From contig DASSMU010000033.1 of NCBI GenBank assembly GCA_035701465.1, positions 1 to 12,929 on the forward strand: 12,929 nt of DNA, given 5' to 3'. Made by a program: the position numbers and the translations under genes. Below the pieces are notes generated by a model, which saw only the letters and a list, made by a program, of their open reading frames with translations, was not told where the DNA came from and ran no database searches. The number at the start of each line of letters is the position of its first letter. Position 1 is the stretch's first letter. This DNA comes from VRUE01 sp035701465. Lineage in GTDB: Bacteria; Actinomycetota; Thermoleophilia; Solirubrobacterales; 70-9. Shown here piece by piece: positions 1 through 5,856 of the stretch.

Positions 1-781
1 GCCCCGCCACGCCGAGGTCATACAGCGGCGAGGGCGCGCGGCGCTGGCGGATCACGAAGGCGGCGATCGCGGCAAGGGCGACGATGCCGAGGCCGATCGC
101 CAGCGCCCCCTTGCCCGGCACCGGCGCCAGGTTGATCCCCAGCACCAGCGCCGCGACCAGGAGGATCGAGAGGATGCCGCCGAGGTTGTCGACCGGCTCG
201 GTGCTCTCGTTGACATGGGCGGGGACGTAGCGCCAAGCGAGGAAGAGGGCGAGAGCCGCCAGCGGCAGGGTGACGAGGAAGACGGAGCCCCAGTCGAAGT
301 GTTCGAGCAGGGCGCCGGAGAGCAGCGGCCCGAGCGAGGCGATCGCGCCGCCGATCGCCGACCAGAGCGCGATCGAGCGGGTGCGGTCGTTGCCGGACCA
401 CAGCGCCGTGATCAGCGCCAGCGTCGTCGGGAAGGCCATGCCGGCGGCGACGCCGCCGAACACGCGGGCGACGAAGAGGACCCCGTCGGAGGGAGCGAGG
501 CCGGCCAGCAGCGATGCCGGGATCGAGAGCCCCATGCCGAGCAGCAGCATCGTCTTGCGCCCGTAGCGGTCGCCGAGCGCTCCCAGGTAGAGGACCGAGG
601 TCGCCAGGCCCAGGGAGTAGCCGACTGCGATCAGGTTCAGCGTCGTCTGGCTGGAGCCGAATGCCTTGCCGATGTCGGGCAGGGCGACGTTGGCGACCGC
701 CAGGTTGAGGTTCGCCACCGCCGCGACCAGGATCAGCGCCGTGAGGACGAGGCCGGCGCGCTTGGGGCTGCTCGACTCCAT
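1..781 (-). CDS. DHA2-type MFS drug/proton antiporter (N-terminal part)
   Basis: Multidrug-efflux-type major facilitator of the inner membrane, probably exporting small hydrophobic compounds against protons. The frame is open from an ATG at 781 to the window edge, giving 260 residues; the C-terminal half lies outside. Visible are a first membrane helix at about 11-35, the motif A loop GALGDRYGRKTML at 67-79, and an antiporter motif C-like helix at about 143-159 (IGGAIASLGPLLSGALL). These are followed by FDWGSVFLV, the usual W-rich turn before helix 6. Two more hydrophobic stretches at about 202-220 and 225-244 fit the extra central helices of 14-TM DHA2 (EmrB/QacA-like) members. It is divergent from the metallo-hydrolase at 895. 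No Shine-Dalgarno sequence precedes the start, but a TAGGTT box lies 11 nt upstream. Family is clear; substrate is not predictable. Confidence 0.9.
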   Translation of the reverse strand, partial: MESSSPKRAGLVLTALILVAAVANLNLAVANVALPDIGKAFGSSQTTLNLIAVGYSLGLATSVLYLGALGDRYGRKTMLLLGMGLSIPASLLAGLAPSDGVLFVARVFGGVAAGMAFPTTLALITALWSGNDRTRSIALWSAIGGAIASLGPLLSGALLEHFDWGSVFLVTLPLAALALFLAWRYVPAHVNESTEPVDNLGGILSILLVAALVLGINLAPVPGKGALAIGLGIVALAAIAAFVIRQRRAPSPLYDLGVAG

Positions 782-792
782 GTCTGCGACCA

Positions 793-798
793 AACCTA
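793..798 (-). promoter_or_regulatory. Candidate -10 box of the MFS gene
   Basis: TAGGTT on the minus strand ends 11 nt before the ATG, so transcription would begin only a few bases ahead of the start codon. No clear -35 is seen. It is one of seven TAnnnT hexamers at similar distances from starts in this window. Confidence 0.35.
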
Positions 799-825
799 TC
801 CGAGCCACCGGCCCCCGCCCAGGGG

Positions 826-869
826 GTGTCTGACTTAACGGGGTCAAATGCCCCCATAAGCTCAGACAC
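826..869. repeat. Nested hairpin / inverted repeat in a divergent intergenic region
   Basis: The arms GTGTCTGACTTA (826-837) and TAAG-c-TCAGACAC (857-869) pair perfectly except for one extra C at 861. Inside them GGGG (840-843) faces CCCC (851-854 or 852-855) around a loop of about 7-8 nt. No T-run follows on either strand, so it does not look like an intrinsic terminator. It lies between the divergent MFS and metallo-hydrolase starts, and its right arm reaches the region where a -35 for the hydrolase would be. It may be an operator for both genes or a REP-like dispersed hairpin; one copy cannot decide. Confidence 0.6.
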
Positions 870-879
870 GCCTGCGAGA

Positions 880-885
880 TAGTGT
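880..885 (+). promoter_or_regulatory. Candidate -10 box of the metallo-hydrolase gene
   Basis: TAGTGT lies 9 nt upstream of the ATG at 895. There is no Shine-Dalgarno sequence in between, consistent with a leader of only a few nucleotides. No convincing -35 is visible. Confidence 0.35.
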
Positions 886-894
886 GCCGCGGCG

Positions 895-1899
895 ATGGCC
901 GACGAGCGCAAACGTCCCGAGGCGCCGCGGGCCGAGAAGGTCCTGCCGGGCGTCTGGAGGCTGCGGCTGGCGCTGCCCTGGCCCGGCGTTCCGCACGGCA
1001 ACGTCTGGGCGGTCGCCGCCGACGGCGGCATCGTTCTCTTCGACACCGGGATCGGCGGCAAGGGACGGATGCGCCAGTTCGACCTCGCGCTCGCCCAAGT
1101 CGGCTTCGGGCTCGAGGACGTGCGGCTGCTGGTCTGCACCCACTCGCATACCGACCACTACGGCCTGGCCGCCCCGATCGTCGAGGGTGCCGGCTGCGAG
1201 CTCTGGATGCATCCGGCATGGGAACACGTGCGGCTGCTCGCCGACGACCCGGCGGCGGCGCTGGAGCACCGCCTCGAGGTGGCGCGTCAGAGCGGCGTTC
1301 CTGCTGCAGCGCTGGAGCGCTACCGCGAGTCCCGCAGCGGGGACGACGAAACGGGGATCCAGGCGATCGTCGAGCCCGACCGCGACCTGCTGCCCGGGGT
1401 CGAGGTGGAGACCGACCTCGGCACCTGGCAGGTCCACGAGACTCCCGGCCACGCCCCCTCGCACGTCGTCCTGCACCAGCCCGAGCGCAAGCTGATGATC
1501 TCCGGCGACCACCTGCTCGGCCGCACGGTGCTCTTCTTCGACCACGGCCACAGCCCCGACCCGGTCGGCGAGTTCCTGCGCGGCCTCGACGAGGTCGAGC
1601 CGCTCGAGGTCGACCTCTGCCTGCCCGGCCACGGCCGTCCCTTCCGCGATCCCGAGGCCAAGATCGCCGAGGCACGGCGGCAGGTCGACGAGCTGCTCGC
1701 CAAGGTCCGCGAGTCGCTCGCCGAGGGCGAGAAGCCCCCCTTCGAGGTGGTCGGCGACATCGTCGGCGCCGAGAACCTGAACACGCCGGTCAGCGCCTGG
1801 GTCTTGCAGATCGTCCTTTCCTGCCTCGACCATCTGACGATCCTTGGTGAGGTCGAGAAGGTTGAGGGGACCGACCCCCAGCGTTGGAAGTTGGCGTAG
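895..1899 (+). CDS. Metallo-beta-lactamase-fold hydrolase
   Basis: A 334-residue MBL-fold enzyme, probably a cytosolic hydrolase of the glyoxalase II-like group. The dinuclear metal ligands are all present: HSHTDH at 83-88 (HxHxDH), H186 in TPGHAPSH, D205 in SGDHLLG, and H246 in LPGHGRPF. The early strand LFDTGIGG (48-55) is also typical. About 80 residues follow the core, with NTPVSAWVLQIVLSCLDHL, which resembles the C-terminal winged-helix tail found in many actinobacterial MBL proteins. The start is the ATG at 895, preceded by a TAGTGT box and no ribosome binding site. The stop codon TAG at 1897-1899 is formed by the first bases of the inverted-repeat element that follows, so the natural C-terminus may have been a few residues longer. 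Fold and metal site are secure; the substrate is unknown (thioester, lactone or sulfur compounds are all possible). Confidence 0.92.
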   Translation: MADERKRPEAPRAEKVLPGVWRLRLALPWPGVPHGNVWAVAADGGIVLFDTGIGGKGRMRQFDLALAQVGFGLEDVRLLVCTHSHTDHYGLAAPIVEGAGCELWMHPAWEHVRLLADDPAAALEHRLEVARQSGVPAAALERYRESRSGDDETGIQAIVEPDRDLLPGVEVETDLGTWQVHETPGHAPSHVVLHQPERKLMISGDHLLGRTVLFFDHGHSPDPVGEFLRGLDEVEPLEVDLCLPGHGRPFRDPEAKIAEARRQVDELLAKVRESLAEGEKPPFEVVGDIVGAENLNTPVSAWVLQIVLSCLDHLTILGEVEKVEGTDPQRWKLA

Positions 1900-2011
1900 G
1901 GACGACCGGGCACCCCTCCCGGCTCAACTTTTTTGGTGGTCGGGGGTGGCCTGTCGAGATCGGGTTGACAAAAAAGTACAAGCCGCCGGGAGGGGTGCCC
2001 GGTCGTCCCTA
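1897..2011. mobile_element. MITE-like element with perfect 27-bp terminal inverted repeats
   Basis: Positions 1897-1923 are the exact reverse complement of 1985-2011 over 27 bp (outer end TAGGGACGACCGGGC). A second perfect 9-bp pair, ACTTTTTTG (1927-1935) and CAAAAAAGT (1969-1977), is nested inside, leaving a 33-nt centre. Both outer ends carry TA; if TA is a target duplication, the element proper is 1899-2009 (111 bp), as in IS630/Tc1-type MITEs. It has no coding capacity. It supplies the TAG stop of the upstream hydrolase and ends 14 bp before the GTG of the next gene. The paired ends would also fold in RNA as a long stem. The inverted repeat is directly visible; mobility is inferred. A complex transcription-control hairpin is the main alternative. 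Confidence 0.7.
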
Positions 2012-2017
2012 TAGCCT
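2012..2017 (+). promoter_or_regulatory. Candidate -10 box of the SRPBCC-GNAT-propeller run
   Basis: TAGCCT lies 8 nt before the GTG at 2026, the same hexamer and spacing as in front of recQ. No -35 is apparent. If the upstream repeat is a recent insertion, this box would originally have been inside the hydrolase coding sequence, so it may be fortuitous. Confidence 0.25.
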
Positions 2018-2025
2018 TCGCCGTC

Positions 2026-2469
2026 GTGGCTAGCTTCACTTTTACTCGCGAGGTCGCGGCGCCGGCCGAGGTTGTTTTCGAAGTGCTTACGGATCATCGG
2101 CGGTATTCGGAGCTGACGCCGCTGCGGAAGTCGGTGCTGGAGCGGGAGGGGGTGCCCGCGCCCAATGGCGTTGGGGCGATTCGGAGGCTGACCGCTGTTG
2201 GGCCGGCGCTGCGGGAGGAAGTGATCGGCTATGAGGATCCCGGGCGGTTCTCCTACACGTTGCTGTCTGGGTTGCCGGTGCGCGATCACGTTGGGACGGT
2301 GGAGCTCACTTCGGATGGCAGCGGGACGAAGATGGTCTACGCGGTGCGGACGCAGCCGACTGTGCCGGTTGTCGGCGGCCTCGTCGTCGCCGTGGTCAAG
2401 CAGGCTGTGAAGGGCCTGGTCGAAGGGGTCGTCAAGGAGTCCGAGCGCCGCGCGGCCACCGGAGGCTGA
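2026..2469 (+). CDS. SRPBCC (START/Bet v1-like) family protein
   Basis: A 147-residue single-domain protein of the polyketide cyclase/dehydrase and lipid-transport superfamily. The N-terminal strand FTFTREVAAPAEVVFEVLTD followed by the YSEL turn is the usual opening of the helix-grip fold. The middle has alternating beta strands (GVGAIRRLTAVG, FSYTLLSGLPVRDHVGTVEL). It ends in a long amphipathic helix, VVGGLVVAVVKQAVKGLVEG, that would line the hydrophobic cavity. Such proteins bind or act on small hydrophobic ligands, but no catalytic residues can be named. GTG at 2026 matches the family start; no Shine-Dalgarno sequence precedes it. It is the first gene of a close-packed run with the acetyltransferase (9-nt gap) and the propeller protein. 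The run may once have been coupled to the upstream hydrolase before the repeat element intervened. Confidence 0.82.
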   Translation: MASFTFTREVAAPAEVVFEVLTDHRRYSELTPLRKSVLEREGVPAPNGVGAIRRLTAVGPALREEVIGYEDPGRFSYTLLSGLPVRDHVGTVELTSDGSGTKMVYAVRTQPTVPVVGGLVVAVVKQAVKGLVEGVVKESERRAATGG

Positions 2470-2478
2470 CGGGCCCGG

Positions 2479-3246
2479 ATGGGCCAGCGCCTCGACGAGC
2501 GGGAGCTGCGGGCGCGGGCGCTCGGGGGCGTCCGCGAGCAGGCCGAGGCATTTGGCAGCGCCCACTCGGACTCGGTGCTGATCCGGCGGCCAGGACTGCT
2601 TGCCGCGGTCGTTCCCTCCTCGCCCAAGCGCTCCTTCTTCAACTCCGTCTTCTACAGCGATCCCGCGGCGCTTTCCGCCGGGGTGGAGGCGCTGGGGGAG
2701 ACCTACGATTCGAACGGCGTTGATGCCTGGACGGTCTGGGTTCCGGACGAGGATCGCGACTCCGCCCGCATGCTCGCCGCGCGCGGGCATGTGCTGGACG
2801 CCTCGCCGCGGGCGATGGCGATGGAGCTTTCGGACCTCGGGCCGGAGCTCCCGCCCCCGGAGGGTGTCGAGCCGGGACCGATCGACGCCTCGACTTCTGC
2901 CGCCCTCAACGACCGCGCCTACGGCTTCGGACCCGACGGGTTCGCCGCCGGCATCGCGAGGGAGACGGCGATCCGGTGGCTGGGCGCCTTCGCCGGCGCC
3001 GAGCCCCTCGGTTGTGTGGGCACGATCGCGATCGGCGACGACTGCCTGATCACCGGCGTTGCGACGCCGCCGGAGCACCGCGGGCGGGGGATCGCCAGCT
3101 GGTTGGTCCGCAGTGTCCTTGCCGACGCTCGCGGGCGGGGGATGGCGACGGCCTCGCTGCAGGCGAGCCGCGCCGGCGCCGCCATCTACGAACGCCTCGG
3201 CTTTCGCGACCTCGGTTTCCTCGAGATGTGGGAGCTGCGCCGGTGA
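2479..3246 (+). CDS. GNAT-family N-acetyltransferase
   Basis: A 255-residue protein with a GCN5-related acetyltransferase domain in its C-terminal half. The acetyl-CoA-binding motif A reads VATPPEHRGRGIASWLVRSV, with R/GxGxA in HRGRGIA. It is followed by the motif B region ASLQASRAGAAIYERLGFRD, where the YERLGF turn is characteristic. The first ~130 residues are less conserved and may form a second, degenerate GNAT-like half or a substrate-recognition domain. The acceptor could be a small amine or a protein N-terminus; the sequence does not say. The ATG at 2479 lies 9 nt after the SRPBCC stop, with a GGAGG at 2460-2464 that is rather distant. The stop TGA overlaps the next gene's GTG as GTGA, indicating translational coupling. 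It is probably cytosolic. Confidence 0.85.
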   Translation: MGQRLDERELRARALGGVREQAEAFGSAHSDSVLIRRPGLLAAVVPSSPKRSFFNSVFYSDPAALSAGVEALGETYDSNGVDAWTVWVPDEDRDSARMLAARGHVLDASPRAMAMELSDLGPELPPPEGVEPGPIDASTSAALNDRAYGFGPDGFAAGIARETAIRWLGAFAGAEPLGCVGTIAIGDDCLITGVATPPEHRGRGIASWLVRSVLADARGRGMATASLQASRAGAAIYERLGFRDLGFLEMWELRR

Positions 3247-4652
3247 CCGATTCGCGTCAATCGCCCGCCGCCCGCGTTCGGCAAGAGCTCAAGCGCCTGC
3301 GGCAGAGGGCAAGCCGGTTCTGGCATCAGAAACGGCACCTGGCGATCGGCCTGATCGTGGCCGGCCTGATCGCCGTGGCGGGCGCCGGCCTGCTCGCCTA
3401 CGAGCTGCTCAAGCGCCCCGCCGACGTCCACAACCCCAACGCGACCTTCAAGCCCCAGAAGCCCCCCAAGCCCCAGGCCAAGACCGTCAACTGGCCGATC
3501 TTCGGCCTCAACCCGGCCCGCACCCGCTACCTGCCGGCGCAGGGGATCAAGCCGCCCTTCCGCAAGCTCTGGCGCTACACCGAGCGGCCCCTGCTCGAGT
3601 TCCCGCCGATCTACGTCGGCGGCAAGCTCTACGCGGTCAACAACAACGGCACCGCCTTCGCCCTCGACGCCGACACCGGCAAGGTCCTCTGGGAACGCAG
3701 CATCGGCCGCCTCAACGCCTCCTCGCCCGCCTACTACCGCCACCGCCTTTACATCGTCAACCTCGTCCCCGGGCACATCGTCAAGCTCGACGCCAAGACC
3801 GGCAAGGTGATCTGGAAGCACTCGCTGCCCGGCCGGGCCGAGTCCTCGCCGGTGGTGATCGACCGCACCGTCTACTTCGGCTGCGAGGACGGCCAGCTCT
3901 TCGCTCTCAGCACGATCAGCGGCAACGTGCGCTGGGCTACCAGCCTCGGCGGCCCGATCAAGTCGGCCCCCGCCTATTACGGCGGCACCCTCTACGTCGG
4001 CGACTACGGCGGCGACATGAACGCGGTCGACGCCAAGAGCGGCAGGATCAAATGGCAGACCTCCTCGCTCGGGCAGGGCTTCGGCACCTCGGGCGAGTTC
4101 TACTCGACCCCGGCTGTGGCCTTCGGCCGCGTCTACGCCGGCAACAACGACGACCGCGTCTACAGCTTCGACCTCAAGGACGGCACCCTGGCCTGGAGCT
4201 ACTCAACCGGCGGCTACGCCTACTCGGGGCCGACCGTCTCCACCACCCGCCACAGCCCGCCTACCGTCTACATCGGCTCCTTCGACGGCAACGTCTACGC
4301 GCTCGACGCCAAGGACGGCAGCGTGCGCTGGAGCCGCTCGGCCGGCGGCCAGGTGGTCGGCTCGCTCTCGGCGATCGGCGACATCGTCTACGCCGCCGAG
4401 TTCACCAACAACTCGACCAACGGCTTCATGATGAAGAGCGGCCGGCGCGTCTTCCATTATCCCCGCGGCACCTACTCGCCGGTGATCTCCGATGGCCGCC
4501 GCCTCTACCTGACCGGCTACTCCAGCATCACCGCGCTGCAGCCCTACAAGTACCGTCGCGCCGTGGCCCCGGCGAGAGTCGCCCCGAAGGGCAAGCCGCC
4601 CCACAAAAACCGAACCGCATCAACTTCTAGGCCCAGTAGGCGGAAAAGTTGA
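3243..4652 (+). CDS. Membrane-anchored PQQ-like beta-propeller protein
   Basis: A 469-residue protein starting at GTG 3243, which overlaps the acetyltransferase stop as GTGA. A basic cytosolic stub (1-32) precedes one membrane helix at 33-53 and a Lys/Pro-rich linker, so the rest should lie outside the membrane. About seven PQQ/quinoprotein-like repeats follow, with signatures such as AFALDADTGKVLW, VKLDAKTGKVIW, DMNAVDAKSGRIKW and VYALDAKDGSVRW, enough to close a seven-bladed propeller. It resembles the PQQ_2/BamB-like fold. Nothing shows actual PQQ binding, and no cytochrome or dehydrogenase partner is nearby, so a structural, binding or wall-associated scaffold role is more likely. The tail is basic (ending in SRPSRRKS), and its stop lies within a small inverted repeat. 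It is convergent with the GH26-like gene, 9 bp away. Confidence 0.88.
   Translation: MTDSRQSPAARVRQELKRLRQRASRFWHQKRHLAIGLIVAGLIAVAGAGLLAYELLKRPADVHNPNATFKPQKPPKPQAKTVNWPIFGLNPARTRYLPAQGIKPPFRKLWRYTERPLLEFPPIYVGGKLYAVNNNGTAFALDADTGKVLWERSIGRLNASSPAYYRHRLYIVNLVPGHIVKLDAKTGKVIWKHSLPGRAESSPVVIDRTVYFGCEDGQLFALSTISGNVRWATSLGGPIKSAPAYYGGTLYVGDYGGDMNAVDAKSGRIKWQTSSLGQGFGTSGEFYSTPAVAFGRVYAGNNDDRVYSFDLKDGTLAWSYSTGGYAYSGPTVSTTRHSPPTVYIGSFDGNVYALDAKDGSVRWSRSAGGQVVGSLSAIGDIVYAAEFTNNSTNGFMMKSGRRVFHYPRGTYSPVISDGRRLYLTGYSSITALQPYKYRRAVAPARVAPKGKPPHKNRTASTSRPSRRKS
4620..4652. repeat. Small inverted repeat between convergent genes
   Basis: TCAACTT (4620-4626) and AAGTTGA (4646-4652) are a perfect 7-bp inverted pair around a 19-nt loop. 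The right arm contains the propeller gene's TGA. It could form a weak hairpin at the convergent gene ends, but no T-run follows on either strand, so a terminator role is doubtful. Confidence 0.3.
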
Positions 4653-4661
4653 GGCAGTTCG

Positions 4662-5741
4662 CTAGCGACTCGTGGGTGTGACCCCGCCCGGCGGCGGTGG
4701 AGGTGCCACCGGCGGATTGGGCGCGAAGGGCGGGAAGAGCTTGTGGTGGAGGGCGCGGTCGAGCACGGCGAGGCTGGCCGGGTAATTCTGGATCCGGTAG
4801 CTGCTGGAGGCGCCGAAGTCCTGGTAGTAGACGATCATCTTGCAGCGCTCGTGGCGCCTCACCCAGACGATCAGCCGCTTGACGTAAGCGGGATCGTCAC
4901 CGCTGGAGACGCCGAACTCGGGGATCGTGAACGGCTTGTCGGGGAAGCGGTTGTAGAGCCCGGTCAGCGCCTTCCAGTCCTGGTTGTCCGAGTAGAAGTC
5001 GGTGCCCACCCAGTCGACGTATTCGGAGCCGGGGTAGAAGTGGCGGGGGCGGTTCTGTGGGACGGTTGGCGAGCCGGCGGGCAGGGTGCTCCAGATCACG
5101 GCGACCGGCGCTCGCGGCAGGCCCGGTGCGGAGCTTTTCAGCGGCGGCAGGCCGGCCTGCGCCAGGCGGGCGTCGATCTTGGCGCGCTTGCCGCCGCCGT
5201 GCAGCAGCAGGTAGATGCGGCGGAAGGCGAGCCGGTACCAGCGCGGGCTGTGGGCGGCGTCCCGCGGCTTGCCGGCGCAGTCGTATGAGGCGTAGACGTT
5301 GAGGCAGCGGTTGGGCTCGCCCAGCGGCCGCACGTAGGCCGGCATCTTCTTCGCCCAGAACAGCTTGTTGAGCCGCAGCAGATACTCGTCGCCGTAACCC
5401 TGGGCGATCGAGCGGGGGTCGATCAGCTCGTGGCCGTCGCTGTTGTCGGCGGTGGTGATGTGGAGCACTGGCCGCGCCCGCGCCGTCTGCCAGCGTTCGA
5501 TCGAGTCGGGGAAGTCCGAGCCCCAGGTGCGGAAGCTCTCGATCAGCGCCGGGTGCTTGTGCACGGCGGTGCTGAAATGGCCGAAGTCGGCCATGTTGCC
5601 GGTGTCGCTGACACCGAAGAAGACCTTCTTCCCATGCGGTTCGAGGGCCGCGGCGTTCGCCGAGCCGGCACCGGCGACGGCGAGGAGTACCGCGACCAGC
5701 AGCGCGACGAGTGCCCTGGCCGAGCTGTTTCCAGCAGACAT
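4662..5741 (-). CDS. Secreted GH26-like glycoside hydrolase
   Basis: A 359-residue protein with a Sec signal peptide: a hydrophobic core at 10-26 and an A-x-A site near SANA (27-30). The mature part fits a GH26 (beta-mannanase clan) TIM barrel. VRPLGEPN at 137-144 supplies the likely acid/base E142, VAVIWSTLPAG (213-223) and YPGSEYVDWVGTDFYSDN (236-253) match barrel strands, and FTIPEFG at 271-277 supplies the likely nucleophile E275. Most GH26 enzymes have His just before the acid/base Glu; here it is Gly141. That points to a divergent substrate or a non-mannanase role. C146 and C155 could form a disulfide. The tail is proline-rich (NPPVAPPPPPGG) with no recognisable attached domain. It could act on cell-surface or environmental polysaccharides. 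The ATG at 5741 directly precedes the signal peptide; no strong ribosome binding site is seen. Confidence 0.8.
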   Translation of the reverse strand: MSAGNSSARALVALLVAVLLAVAGAGSANAAALEPHGKKVFFGVSDTGNMADFGHFSTAVHKHPALIESFRTWGSDFPDSIERWQTARARPVLHITTADNSDGHELIDPRSIAQGYGDEYLLRLNKLFWAKKMPAYVRPLGEPNRCLNVYASYDCAGKPRDAAHSPRWYRLAFRRIYLLLHGGGKRAKIDARLAQAGLPPLKSSAPGLPRAPVAVIWSTLPAGSPTVPQNRPRHFYPGSEYVDWVGTDFYSDNQDWKALTGLYNRFPDKPFTIPEFGVSSGDDPAYVKRLIVWVRRHERCKMIVYYQDFGASSSYRIQNYPASLAVLDRALHHKLFPPFAPNPPVAPPPPPGGVTPTSR

Positions 5742-5856
5742 CCGCGAAATGATTGCCGAAAGTCAGGGCCTCCCGGGTGGTGCGTGGTCGTGTCGGGAAG
5801 TTTGATGCGCAAGGGCAGGCGCTCCTCCTCGACCCGGGCAGCTGGCCGAACCCGGC

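Noticed and set aside
18..1139. 373-residue minus-strand frame over the MFS region
   Set aside because: The MFS reading (1-781) has membrane helices and motif A; this frame is an Arg/Pro-rich shadow that also crosses into the hydrolase.
1965..1970. TTGACA inside the repeat element as a -35 for the SRPBCC gene
   Set aside because: The nearest TA-rich -10-like sequence is about 40 nt downstream, so no valid promoter spacing exists.
1924..3078. 384-residue minus-strand frame over SRPBCC and GNAT
   Set aside because: Starts inside the inverted-repeat element and is Arg/His/Pro-rich; the plus-strand genes are supported by family motifs.
2976..3242. Propeller gene starting upstream inside the acetyltransferase gene
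   Set aside because: The upstream part is out of frame with the GNAT motif and Arg-rich; GTG 3243 gives a proper basic stub plus membrane helix and a GTGA overlap.
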